From positions 6,109,526 to 6,173,525 of the forward strand of contig NZ_CP075715.1 in NCBI RefSeq assembly GCF_024584805.1: a DNA stretch of 64,000 bases. Direction: 5' to 3'. This DNA is from Streptomyces sp. FIT100. GTDB lineage: Bacteria > Actinomycetota > Actinomycetes > Streptomycetales > Streptomycetaceae. The notes below the pieces were generated by a model that saw only the letters and a list, made by a program, of their open reading frames with translations, ran no database searches and had not been told where the DNA came from. The translations under genes were made by a program, and so were the position numbers. Position 1 is the first letter of the stretch, and the number at the start of each line of letters is the position of its first letter. This document shows, in pieces, positions 11,195 to 19,874 of the stretch.

Positions 11195-14100
11195 GTGACG
11201 TACGACTCGCTGGTCAACCACGGCGACTACCTCTCGCCGCACTACCTCGCCGAAATCCTCCCCAAGGACCTCAAGGCGAAGGACGGCCTCCTCACCCGCT
11301 GGGCGGCCTTCGAGGAGACCGAACGCCGCCGGCACGCCGACGCCGTCGCCGACGCCGCCCGCCAGGGCCTCGGCCCCGACTCCGTCCCGCCGCGCGTCCG
11401 CACCCCACGCGAGGGCCTGCGCGCCCTGCACGGCCCCTACTTCGCCGGCCGTGCCCCCCTCGCCGAGGACGCGGCGGCGCTCGCCGAGCCCGACGCGCTC
11501 GCACCCGAAGGGTGGCGCAAGCGGTACACCGAAAGCCACCTCGACACCCTGCGCGCCTTCGGCTACACCGACGCCCACGAGCAGACCGTGACCGTCCACC
11601 GCGCCGATCGCGAGTACGCCGTCCAGGTCCTCCACGCCGAACCCGGCCTGTACGCGGTCGCCTGCGGCTGGACCACCGAACCCGACGCCGCTCTCGACCC
11701 CGACGGCGCCGGCCGCCTGCTCCACCCGGTGGAGACGGAGACGTCGGCGCCCGACCTGCTGGATGCGAAGGCCCTCACCGACTTCCTCTTCACCTGCGAC
11801 GCACCTCCGCGCCACGTCCTGCTGCTCGTCGGTGGTGTCGTCGTCCTCGCCGACCGCCTCGCCTGGCCCGAGGGCCGCTATCTGTCCGCCGACCTCGACG
11901 CGGCCCTGCACCGCCGCGACGACCGTCACGGCGGCGAACTCGACATCCTGGCAGCGCTGTTCGGCGCAGACGCGCTGCGCGTCCCCGCCGAGGGCGGCAC
12001 CGCGCCGCTCGCCGCCTTCCTCGACCGGTCCTCCAAGCACGCCGTCGGCGTCTCGACCGAACTCCGCGAGGGCCTGCGCCTGAGCGTCGAGTGGATCGCC
12101 AACGAGGTTCTGGACCGGCTGCGCGACCCGGAGAACGCCGTCGCCCTGGAGGCCCTGGACGACCCGGCCCGCCTCGCCAAGGAACTCAGCCGCGAGTCGC
12201 TGCGCTACCTGTACCGCATCCTGTTCCTCCTGTACGCCGAGGCCAGCCCCACCCTGGGCATCCTGCCCTCCGACTACCCCGAGTACGAGCAGGGCTACGG
12301 CCTCCAGCGGCTCGGCGACCTCGTCCTGCGCGACCTCGTCGGCGAGCGCTCCCGGAAGGGCTTCCACCTGTACGAGTCCCTCGACCTGCTCTTCGAGAAG
12401 GTCGAGAAGGGCCACCGCCGCTACGGCACCGAGCCCGAGGACCTCGCGGCGGAGGAGGCGGCCCGCGAGGCGACGGCGGCCGAGAACGAGGCGGCCAGGC
12501 TGCTGTCCGCCGGCACGATCACCCAGGCCGAGTACACCGACCGGGTCCGCGAGGCCGACCGCGCCCGCCGCGCCGCCGCCCGCAGCACGAGTGCGGGCCT
12601 ACGGTTCGAGGCCCTGCGCTCCGAGCTGTTCACCAAGGAGGCCGTCCGGCTCATTTCGGACGACCAGATCGAGAACCCGGCCTATCGGGGCGGCGAGGGC
12701 GAGAAACGCCGCCCGATCCTGGACACCCGGCTGCGCAACGAGACCCTGCACAAGGTGCTGCGCCGCCTCATGCTCACCAAGGGCAAGGGGCGGGAGCGCG
12801 GCGGCTTCATCTCGTACGCCCAGCTCGGCATCAATCAGCTCGGCGCGGTGTACGAGGGCCTGATGTCCTACACGGGCTTCATCGCGGAGGAGGAGCTGTA
12901 CGAGGTCGCCAAGGGCGGCGACCCGTCGGGCGGCAGCTGGATGGTCCCCGAATCCCGTGTCCGCGCGGGGGATTACGACGACGCCCTCTTCGTCAAGCGG
13001 ACGAACGAGGAGACGGGCCGCCTGGAGCGGGTGCCCCACCCCAAGGGTTCGTTCGTCTACCGCCTTGCCGGCCGTGACCGCCAGACCTCCGCCTCCTACT
13101 ACACCCCGAAGTCCCTCACCGAGGTGACGGTCGAGCTGGCCCTCCGCCATCGCCTCGACCAGGACGGCACGACCACCCCGGCTCGGGAACTCCTGGAGTG
13201 GAAGATCTGCGAACCGGCCCTCGGTTCGGGCGCGTTCCTCAACGAGGCCATCGACCAGGTGGCCGCCGAGTACCTGCGCCGCCGCGAACGCGAGCTGGGC
13301 CGCCGGGTCGACCCCGAACTGCGGCAGATCGAGCTCCAGAAGGCCAAGGCGTACGTCGCCCTGCACAACGCCTACGGCGTGGACCTCAACGCCACGGCGG
13401 TGGAACTGGCCGAGGTCTCCCTCTGGCTCAACTCCATGCACCCGGGCATGCGAGCCCCCTGGTTCGGCCTCCACCTGCGGCGCGGCAACTCCCTCATCGG
13501 CGCGGGCCGCAAGGTCTACCAGGCGGATGTTCTGCCGGGTGGTGGATGGCTGGCCAAGAAGAACACCCTCCCGCCGAAGGACCTGCCGTTCCGGGACGGC
13601 CCGCTGCCCGAGGGCGCGGTGCACCAGTTCCTGCTGCCCGCGATCGGCTGGGGCGCGGTCGCCGGTGAGCCGGAGGCGAAGAAGCTCGCCGAGGACGAGG
13701 CCAAGGCGCTGGGCGCGTGGCGCAAGGGCGTCCAGAAGGCCCCGAAGGCGCCGAAGCCGTTCCCGGAGCGCGGCGACGAGACCGCCGAAGCCCGGCAGAA
13801 GCGCTACGACCGCTGGCGCAAGGCGGCCGACAAGACCGAACTGGGCCGCCTCCAGGGCGTGGCCCGGCGCGCCGAGTTCCTCTGGTCGCTGGTCGCGACC
13901 CGGCTCGAACTCTCCGAACGGGCGGTGTCTCGACGCGTCGACGTGTGGGGCGCGGACTGGCTGGAGCAGCCGGCGGAGGCGGAGGACAAGCAGAAGGTCC
14001 TCGACGACCTGACCCGCCACGGCACGCCGTACTGGCGGCTGAAGACGGTCATGGACGCCTGGTGCGCGCTGTGGTTCTGGCCGCTGGACAAGACCGGCGA

Positions 14101-16750
14101 ACTCGACGGCACGGACCCGGTGTACGGCACGGGCGGCGCGCTCGTCGACGAGTCGTCGGTACCGGGGCTGATGGGCGCGGTGGCGCCCGCCGCGCCGGCG
14201 GAGCCGGTGGCGCCGCCGTCCGGCCCCGCGCCCGGGGACCAGCTGTGGCGGACGGCGGGCCTGTTCGACGACCCGGACGGGGAGCAGGAGGAGCTGGGCG
14301 AGGTCCTGGCCTCCGGTACGGCCAAGCGGAGCACCTCGGCCGCCCGTAAGACGGTCAACCGCCCGCCGGAGCGGACGACGGTCCCGCTCCAGAGCCTCGG
14401 CGACTGGCTGGACTTCCTGGAGAGCCTGCTGGGCAAGGTCGACATGCCCGAGCAGTCGCTGCTCTCGGGCATCGAGAAGCTGGGCCCCGACGAGGCACTG
14501 GAAGTCCTCGCAGACGTGGAGGACCGCCTGGAGGGCTTCCTCGGCATGCGCCCGGCGACGCAGCTGCCGTTCCGCTACCCGTGGCTGAACACGGTCGAGG
14601 ACATCGCGGGGTCGACGGAGAAGGACATAAAGGCGGAGGACGGCCACGGCTTCTTCCACTGGGAGCTGCACTTCGCGCACGTGTTCCGGGGGCCGGGGGG
14701 CGGGTTCGACCTCCAGGTGGGTAATCCGCCTTGGGTGCGGCCGAGGTGGGAGGAGAATCCCATCCTGGCCGAGCACGAACCGTGGTTCATGTTCACCGAG
14801 AAGCCGACCAAGGTGGAACGCACGCGGCGGCGCGACGAGCTGCTGAAGTCACCGCGCGCCCGCGCCTACCTGCTCGCCGAGCTGGCGTCCACCAGCGGCA
14901 TGAGCGAGATGCTCGGGTCGGGGCCGGTGTATCCGCTGCTCGCGGGGACTCAGCCCGACCTGCACCGGGCGTTCATGTGCCAGACCTGGCAGCACACGGC
15001 CCGCAACGGTTCCGTGGGCCTGATCCACCCGGACTCGCACTTCAGCGGCGACAAGGAAGGGCGTCTGCGCGAGGCCGCGTACACCCGACTCCGCGTGCAC
15101 GGCGACTTCGTGAATCAGGGCAATCGCTTCTTCCCGCCTCCTGTCGGCCATGCCAGTCACTTCGGCGTGCACATCTATGGTCGGGAAGGCGAGATTGGCT
15201 TTGACCATCTGTCCTGGCTCGTCTCGGTAGACGCCCTGCGGCTGTCGGCCGAGGATGACGGAACCGCTCCGGACCCCGGGATCAAGTACGGTGCGAGCTG
15301 GGACGAACGCCCGCACCGCAAGCGGATCGTGCACGTGGACGAGACGATGCTCGCCCGCTGGCAGAAGCTCACCGGCGACGAGTCGCAGCCCGTACGCCAG
15401 GCCCGGCTGCTGTCGCCAGTGAGCACGGCCGAGGCGCAGGCGATCGAGGCGCTGGCGGACTACTCTCTGCGGCTCGCGGAGTACGAGCCGCAGATCAGCA
15501 GCGGTTACCACGAGAGCGGGGCGAAGGCGGCCGACCTCATCGACTACAACACCCCGGATGACGCGGGCGTGGTCTGGCGGCCGGCCGACTGGTCCGAGGT
15601 GATCCTCAAGGGCCCCCAGATCGGCCTGGCCAACCCTATGTTCAAGCAGCCGAGCCAGAGAGGCGGCGAGGTCCTGGGCCTCAACCCGCTGACCCTCGCG
15701 GACGACGCCGTGCCGGAGTCCGAGTACGTGTACGTCGCGAAGCCCGAGGCGTACCGAGCGGCGCAGGACGTGTGGAGCGACGGCAGGACGCTGGAGCAGC
15801 TGAAGCAGTCCGAGCGTGAGGTGAGGCGGGCGCGGGCCGCTGCGGCGGGGCGCTTCGAGGTGGAGGTTTCGGAGGTCACCGAGGAGCAGGTGGAGGCGGA
15901 GCTGCTGCTGCGGTTGCGGCGGCCTTATACGGAGTTCTATCGGATGGTGTGGCGCCAGATGATTGCGCCTGACACAGAAAGGGCGCTCTACACGGCCTTG
16001 GTGCCTCCTGGGGTCGCGCACGTTCACGCCTTGCGAAGTGCGGTACTGCCGGACACCCGGAGCACTGCGTTGCTTTCTGGCTTCTGGGCATCACTGCCGG
16101 TGGACTATCTGCTGCGCACCGTTCGCGTGAGGAACCTTGATGTGGCTCCAGCCAGACGTCTACCCGCACCGGAAGGTGGCCATCCGCTTTCCTCGGCCCT
16201 CCTGTTGCGCACCTTGCGTCTCAACTGCCTCACATCTGCCTACGCAGAGTTGTGGGCGGAACTCTACGAGCCAACCTGGCCCGGACACGAACCCTGGGCG
16301 ATGGAGTGGCAAGACATGCAGCCTCTTCACGCGGTCGGCCCCACGTGGGAACGCGCGACGCCGCTCCGGAGCGAGCGCGCCCGAAGGGCCGCGCTCGTAG
16401 AAATCGACGCTTTGGTCGCTGTCTGGCTCGGAGTGAGTGCAGACGCGCTCGCGGCTATGTACAAGTCACGCTTCGCGATCATGCAGGACTTCGACGCGGT
16501 GACCTGGTTCGATGCCAACGAACGCAAGATCGCGGGAATCCGCCACACCTACGGCTTCGGCCAGACCAAGGAGCACTACGAGCACTTCCTCGCCTACCAG
16601 AAGAAGGAGCGTCCCGAGCCTCCCGAGGGCTACACCGCGCCCTTCTACAAGGCCGACCGTGAGGCGGAGATGCGCGCGGCGCACGCCTACTTCTCCGGGC
16701 GGCTCCAGGAGGCCGTCGACAAGGGGAAGTGGACGCCTCCATCGGCGTGA
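11195..16750 (+). CDS. Giant class I N6-adenine DNA methylase (DrmMI/Eco57I-like)
   Basis: An 1851-aa SAM-dependent DNA methyltransferase. Seen: target-side YYTPKSLTEVTVELAL (from about residue 635), SAM-binding motif I CEPALGSGAF (672-681), and catalytic NPPW (1177-1180) in VGNPPWVRPRW. About 500 residues separate the two motifs, far more than in simple methylases; the insert holds charged and Pro-rich stretches. The N-terminal 600 residues may provide a recognition or nuclease-like part, but no PD-(D/E)XK motif was recognised. GTG 11195 is chosen because it follows the helicase stop by one base and has GGCGGAG upstream; the frame is open further upstream only as a shadow. Likely role: modification of host DNA in a defence system, with the helicase genes as effectors. 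Confidence 0.92.
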   Translation: MTYDSLVNHGDYLSPHYLAEILPKDLKAKDGLLTRWAAFEETERRRHADAVADAARQGLGPDSVPPRVRTPREGLRALHGPYFAGRAPLAEDAAALAEPDALAPEGWRKRYTESHLDTLRAFGYTDAHEQTVTVHRADREYAVQVLHAEPGLYAVACGWTTEPDAALDPDGAGRLLHPVETETSAPDLLDAKALTDFLFTCDAPPRHVLLLVGGVVVLADRLAWPEGRYLSADLDAALHRRDDRHGGELDILAALFGADALRVPAEGGTAPLAAFLDRSSKHAVGVSTELREGLRLSVEWIANEVLDRLRDPENAVALEALDDPARLAKELSRESLRYLYRILFLLYAEASPTLGILPSDYPEYEQGYGLQRLGDLVLRDLVGERSRKGFHLYESLDLLFEKVEKGHRRYGTEPEDLAAEEAAREATAAENEAARLLSAGTITQAEYTDRVREADRARRAAARSTSAGLRFEALRSELFTKEAVRLISDDQIENPAYRGGEGEKRRPILDTRLRNETLHKVLRRLMLTKGKGRERGGFISYAQLGINQLGAVYEGLMSYTGFIAEEELYEVAKGGDPSGGSWMVPESRVRAGDYDDALFVKRTNEETGRLERVPHPKGSFVYRLAGRDRQTSASYYTPKSLTEVTVELALRHRLDQDGTTTPARELLEWKICEPALGSGAFLNEAIDQVAAEYLRRRERELGRRVDPELRQIELQKAKAYVALHNAYGVDLNATAVELAEVSLWLNSMHPGMRAPWFGLHLRRGNSLIGAGRKVYQADVLPGGGWLAKKNTLPPKDLPFRDGPLPEGAVHQFLLPAIGWGAVAGEPEAKKLAEDEAKALGAWRKGVQKAPKAPKPFPERGDETAEARQKRYDRWRKAADKTELGRLQGVARRAEFLWSLVATRLELSERAVSRRVDVWGADWLEQPAEAEDKQKVLDDLTRHGTPYWRLKTVMDAWCALWFWPLDKTGELDGTDPVYGTGGALVDESSVPGLMGAVAPAAPAEPVAPPSGPAPGDQLWRTAGLFDDPDGEQEELGEVLASGTAKRSTSAARKTVNRPPERTTVPLQSLGDWLDFLESLLGKVDMPEQSLLSGIEKLGPDEALEVLADVEDRLEGFLGMRPATQLPFRYPWLNTVEDIAGSTEKDIKAEDGHGFFHWELHFAHVFRGPGGGFDLQVGNPPWVRPRWEENPILAEHEPWFMFTEKPTKVERTRRRDELLKSPRARAYLLAELASTSGMSEMLGSGPVYPLLAGTQPDLHRAFMCQTWQHTARNGSVGLIHPDSHFSGDKEGRLREAAYTRLRVHGDFVNQGNRFFPPPVGHASHFGVHIYGREGEIGFDHLSWLVSVDALRLSAEDDGTAPDPGIKYGASWDERPHRKRIVHVDETMLARWQKLTGDESQPVRQARLLSPVSTAEAQAIEALADYSLRLAEYEPQISSGYHESGAKAADLIDYNTPDDAGVVWRPADWSEVILKGPQIGLANPMFKQPSQRGGEVLGLNPLTLADDAVPESEYVYVAKPEAYRAAQDVWSDGRTLEQLKQSEREVRRARAAAAGRFEVEVSEVTEEQVEAELLLRLRRPYTEFYRMVWRQMIAPDTERALYTALVPPGVAHVHALRSAVLPDTRSTALLSGFWASLPVDYLLRTVRVRNLDVAPARRLPAPEGGHPLSSALLLRTLRLNCLTSAYAELWAELYEPTWPGHEPWAMEWQDMQPLHAVGPTWERATPLRSERARRAALVEIDALVAVWLGVSADALAAMYKSRFAIMQDFDAVTWFDANERKIAGIRHTYGFGQTKEHYEHFLAYQKKERPEPPEGYTAPFYKADREAEMRAAHAYFSGRLQEAVDKGKWTPPSA

Positions 16751-16755
16751 ACGAC

Positions 16756-16791
16756 AGCGCCCCGCGCCGGACGGCTCCGGTGCGGGGCGCT
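16756..16791. terminator. Bidirectional hairpin terminator between methylase and DUF397 gene
   Basis: A 10-bp perfect inverted repeat (AGCGCCCCGC at 16756-16765 and its complement at 16782-16791) extends inward through CCGG/CCGG to a stem of about 15 bp with one weak pair. It lies 6 bp after the methylase stop and just beyond the convergent DUF397 stop, so it can serve both genes. There is no T-run, as is common in high-GC actinomycetes. Confidence 0.7.
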
Positions 16792-16800
16792 CGCGTGAGG

Positions 16801-16986
16801 TCAGACCTGGGCGGCGTACGTGACGAAGTCGTTCCACGCGGTGGGGGAGAGGGCGAGTTCGGGGCTGCGCTGGTCCTTGGAGTCCCGGACGTGGATCGCC
16901 TGGGTTCCCTTCGCCACCTCTACGCAGCTGTCACCCTGCGAGCCGCTGTAACTGCTCTTGAACCAGGCCAGTTCGGACGTGCTCAT
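16801..16986 (-). CDS. DUF397 small protein
   Basis: A 61-aa DUF397 protein (STSELAWFKSSYSGSQGDSCVEVA ... VHVRDSKD type pattern, LALSPTAWNDFV at the end). DUF397 genes in Streptomyces usually follow an XRE regulator of the WhiJ/AbaA type and act with it as a small partner protein. Here the start overlaps the stop of the XRE gene by four bases (ATGA), so the two are translationally coupled. Confidence 0.92.
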   Translation of the reverse strand: MSTSELAWFKSSYSGSQGDSCVEVAKGTQAIHVRDSKDQRSPELALSPTAWNDFVTYAAQV

Positions 16987-17846
16987 AGCGCTCCTCGCAA
17001 TCGCTTGAGCAGGCCCAGCGAATCCTCGGGCGTCAGGGCCTGCGAGCGCAGTTTCGCATACCGCTGCTGGAGGAGGCTGATCTCCTTGCGGTTGGAGATC
17101 AGTCTTCCGTTCTGCTGCCCCTCGGAGTACGCAAACCAGTGGTTGTCCGGTGTCTCAGCCAGCTGCACAGGGCCGTCCATGCCCGCATGGGACAGGCTCC
17201 GCAGCGGCATCACCTGAAACTCCACGTTCCAGTTCCGCTCCACCAACCCCATCAAGTGGTCCAGCAGTTCCCGCGTCACCTCCTCCCCGCCCGTCCACCG
17301 CTCCAGCACCGCCTGCTCCACGATGAAGCTGAACGCCGTCGGCGGCTTCCGTGTGACCGCCAGCAGTTCCTGCCTCGCCAGCCGCGCCGCGATCCGCTGC
17401 TCCAGCTCCTCCGGGTCCGGCAACGGGGGCACGTCCAGCGAGACCGCTCGCGCGTACGCCTCCGTCTGCAACAGGCCCGGGACCACCCGGCATTCGTACG
17501 TGTACAGGCTGATCGCCGTCGCCTCAAGGCGTGCCCACTGCCGGAACCAGCTCGCGAGCCCCGCCTGCCTCGACAGGTGCGGCGCCGCCTTCCGTAACGC
17601 CCCCGTACCGCCGAGCACCGGTTCCGCGCGTTCCACGAAGTCGCGGTCCGGCATGCGCCTGCCCTGTTCGATCGAGGCGACCGTGTGCTTGGAGTAGCCG
17701 ACCAGGGCGCCGAACTCCTCCCGGCTCAGGCCCGCGTGTTCGCGTAAGGCCTGGACGACCGCGCCGAAGGTGCGCAGACTGTCCGACGCCCCCGGTTCCG
17801 CGCCGCCCGCCGCCCCCGTACCGCCGTCCGTGCTCTCGTAGGCCAC
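16983..17846 (-). CDS. XRE-family regulator with DUF5753-like sensor region
   Basis: A 287-aa regulator. An N-terminal helix-turn-helix of the Cro/C1 type (FGAVVQALREHAGLSREEFGALVGYSKHTVASIEQGRRMPD) is followed by a DUF5753-like region (ASWFRQWARLEATAISLYTYE, VVPGLLQTEAYARAV, MPLRSLSHAGMDGPV). The frame is open up to 17906, but GTG 17846 has GGGAGG nine bases upstream and is preferred. With the DUF397 partner and the divergent ATPase it forms the abaA/whiJ-type module common in Streptomyces development and secondary metabolism. Its place inside the helicase island is unusual and suggests local control, or an insertion. Confidence 0.93.
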   Translation of the reverse strand: MAYESTDGGTGAAGGAEPGASDSLRTFGAVVQALREHAGLSREEFGALVGYSKHTVASIEQGRRMPDRDFVERAEPVLGGTGALRKAAPHLSRQAGLASWFRQWARLEATAISLYTYECRVVPGLLQTEAYARAVSLDVPPLPDPEELEQRIAARLARQELLAVTRKPPTAFSFIVEQAVLERWTGGEEVTRELLDHLMGLVERNWNVEFQVMPLRSLSHAGMDGPVQLAETPDNHWFAYSEGQQNGRLISNRKEISLLQQRYAKLRSQALTPEDSLGLLKRLRGAL

Positions 17847-17934
17847 CGCCGGACACCTCCCGTGCCACCCGCCGCCGTAACGCTTCCGACTCCCGTACAT
17901 GGTCACGGACCGTCACGCGTACTGTCCACCGAAC

Positions 17935-17963
17935 GTGTGCGTACGCTGACTTGGCGTACACGC
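17935..17963. promoter_or_regulatory. Possible operator palindrome in the XRE/ATPase divergent region
   Basis: GTGTGCGTACGC (17935-17946) and GCGTACACGC (17954-17963) form an imperfect inverted repeat in the short region between the divergent XRE and HATPase genes. It would be a natural autoregulatory site for the XRE protein. The support is base pattern and position only. Confidence 0.35.
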
Positions 17964-18007
17964 GGCAGTCTTGGTGAACCGCCCTGATCCACCGGCACCT
18001 TGGGCAT

Positions 18008-18460
18008 ATGACAACACCGTCCACCCCTGCCGTACCCACCGCCCCCGTCACCGTACGTGTGTTCACCCAGCGTTTCAGCTCCACCCCGCGCGGCGCCCGG
18101 CTCGCCCGCCGGCTCGCTCTGCACCAGCTCGACACCTGGGGCGTGCCGCACGGCAGCCAGGCGTCCGACACCGCCGCCCTGCTCGTCGCCGAGCTCGCGG
18201 CCAACGCCGCCACGCACGGCCGCGTCCCCGGCCGGGACTTCGAGCTCGCCGTCAAGCTCCTCGGCCGGACCCTGCGCGTCGAGGTCTCCGACGCCTGGGG
18301 CGAGCGCCACCCACCCGCCCCGGGCGTGCCCCGCCCCGCGCCCCTCGCGGAGAACGGCCGGGGCCTGATCCTGGTCGAGGCGCTCGCCGACCGGTGGGAC
18401 GTGCTCGACCGCGTCCCCGTCGGCAAGACCGTCGTCGCCGAGCTGGACCTGACACCCTGA
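18008..18460 (+). CDS. Small HATPase (anti-sigma-factor-like) ATP-binding protein
   Basis: A 150-aa single-domain GHKL ATPase of the RsbW/SpoIIAB-like group. Seen: N-box region VAELAANAATHGRV, a G1 box near VSDAWG, and PLAENGRGLILVEALADRW. Such proteins act as anti-sigma or protein kinases in actinomycetes, and are the third member of the XRE-DUF397-ATPase modules. It is divergent from the XRE gene and is followed, about 130 bp later, by the DUF262 gene. No clear ribosome-binding site precedes the ATG. Confidence 0.88.
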   Translation: MTTPSTPAVPTAPVTVRVFTQRFSSTPRGARLARRLALHQLDTWGVPHGSQASDTAALLVAELAANAATHGRVPGRDFELAVKLLGRTLRVEVSDAWGERHPPAPGVPRPAPLAENGRGLILVEALADRWDVLDRVPVGKTVVAELDLTP

Positions 18461-18587
18461 GCACGCGCCGTCCGCCGGACATCCGGGACGAATCTCCGGT
18501 GATCGCACCGACAGTTCCCGGCACCGTCTATAGGCTGAGCCGGGCACGGCATCGGGCGGTGGCAGGCGGCGGAGGGTGACAGGCGGC

Positions 18588-19874
18588 ATGGCGGAAGCGG
18601 AGGACGGCCGGGGCGCCGGAGGGAGCCGGTCGGTGGACCCCCGGGGATATGCCGGGCCGGAGGACATCGACCAGCCGGACTCGCTCCTCCTCCCCTTGGG
18701 CTCGCCGCTCGAAGTCGGCTCCGACGGCCGTCCGACCGGTGTCGAGCTGGAACTCCCCGCCGACGAGGAGGACGAGGAGCCCGGCGACTACCGGGACGCG
18801 GACGGCATCTCCGCCCCGTTCCGGCCCGAGAACATCAGGATCCACACCGAGACCACCACCCCGGAACTGCTGCTGTCCCGGCTGGAGCAGGGCATGCTCG
18901 ACCTCGCACCGGACTTCCAGCGCCGCTCCGGCATCTGGAGCGACCGCGCGCAGAGCCGGTTGATCGAGTCGCTGCTGCTCCGCATCCCGATCTCCAACTT
19001 CCATATGGCGTACGGCGACGAGGACAAGTGGGCCGTCGTGGACGGCGTCCAGCGGCTCACCGCCATCGCCCGGTTCATGAAGCCCGAACTCACCGACCTG
19101 GGGCCGCTGACCCTCCGGGGCATGGACTACCTCTGGCAGCTCGACGGCAGTACGTACCAGGACCTCAGCGGACGGCTGAAGCTGCGACTGCGCGAGACCC
19201 AGCTCACCGTCCACATCCTGCAGCAGGGCACCCGGGAGGAGGTCAAGTACAACGTCTTCTCCCGGATCAACACCGGTGGTGTGCCGCTGAAGCCGCAGGA
19301 ACTGCGGCACGCGCTGGTGAGCGGGCCCGTCCGGACCTTCCTCGCCGACCTGGCCGAGGACCCGGCCTTCGGCGAGGCCACCCGGTGGAGCGTGTCCGAC
19401 GAACGGATGGCCGACCGGGAGATGGTGCTGCGCTTCCTCGCCTTCCGCCTGACCAACCCGGCCGCGCACACCGAGAAGGACTTCGACAAGTTCCTCATCG
19501 ACTCCATGTATCTGATCAACTCCATCGGCGAGGAGCGGCGGGCGCAGCTGGCGCGGGAGTTCCGGATGGCGATGCGGTACGCGCGGGATCTGTTCGGTGA
19601 GCATGCCTTCCGCAAGTGGCGTGGGGGAGAGCGCAGTTCTCCCGCCATCAACAAAGCCCTGTTCGAGACGATCTCCGTCCATCTCGCGCTACTCGACGAT
19701 CACGAGCGGAACAGGCTGGTAGCGTCGCGGGCGAGGGTGCACGACCGCTTCTTCGAGCTCATGGACGACTGGGACTTCGACCGGTCGATCTCCGTGGGCA
19801 CCGGGGACCCGGCGAGGATCCGCACCCGATTCCAGGTGGTGGCACGACTGTTCCGAGGGGTGGCCGAACAGTGA
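18588..19874 (+). CDS. DUF262 (ParB/GmrS-like N-terminal) protein
   Basis: A protein of about 428 aa with the DUF262 fold: DFQRRSGIWSDRAQSRLIESLLLRIPI, then DGVQRLTAI (DGVQR at residues 152-156), and FSRINTGG further on. DUF262 is the N-terminal nucleotide-binding part of GmrSD-type restriction enzymes that cut modified phage DNA. The partner HNH domain (DUF1524) is not present here, so it may act with another protein. GTG 18576 is an alternative start but would sit directly against its GGAGGG; ATG 18588 has that sequence 11 bases upstream. The stop overlaps the next start in GTGA. Confidence 0.9.
   Translation: MAEAEDGRGAGGSRSVDPRGYAGPEDIDQPDSLLLPLGSPLEVGSDGRPTGVELELPADEEDEEPGDYRDADGISAPFRPENIRIHTETTTPELLLSRLEQGMLDLAPDFQRRSGIWSDRAQSRLIESLLLRIPISNFHMAYGDEDKWAVVDGVQRLTAIARFMKPELTDLGPLTLRGMDYLWQLDGSTYQDLSGRLKLRLRETQLTVHILQQGTREEVKYNVFSRINTGGVPLKPQELRHALVSGPVRTFLADLAEDPAFGEATRWSVSDERMADREMVLRFLAFRLTNPAAHTEKDFDKFLIDSMYLINSIGEERRAQLAREFRMAMRYARDLFGEHAFRKWRGGERSSPAINKALFETISVHLALLDDHERNRLVASRARVHDRFFELMDDWDFDRSISVGTGDPARIRTRFQVVARLFRGVAEQ

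Noticed and set aside
6694..11217. A 1507-codon open frame on the minus strand
   Set aside because: It is the mirror of the kinase and SNF2 helicase genes in high-GC DNA; no motif or codon bias supports it.
6838..16750. A Pgl/BREX system because a kinase and a large methylase occur together
   Set aside because: No PglZ phosphatase or PglY/BrxC ATPase homolog is visible.
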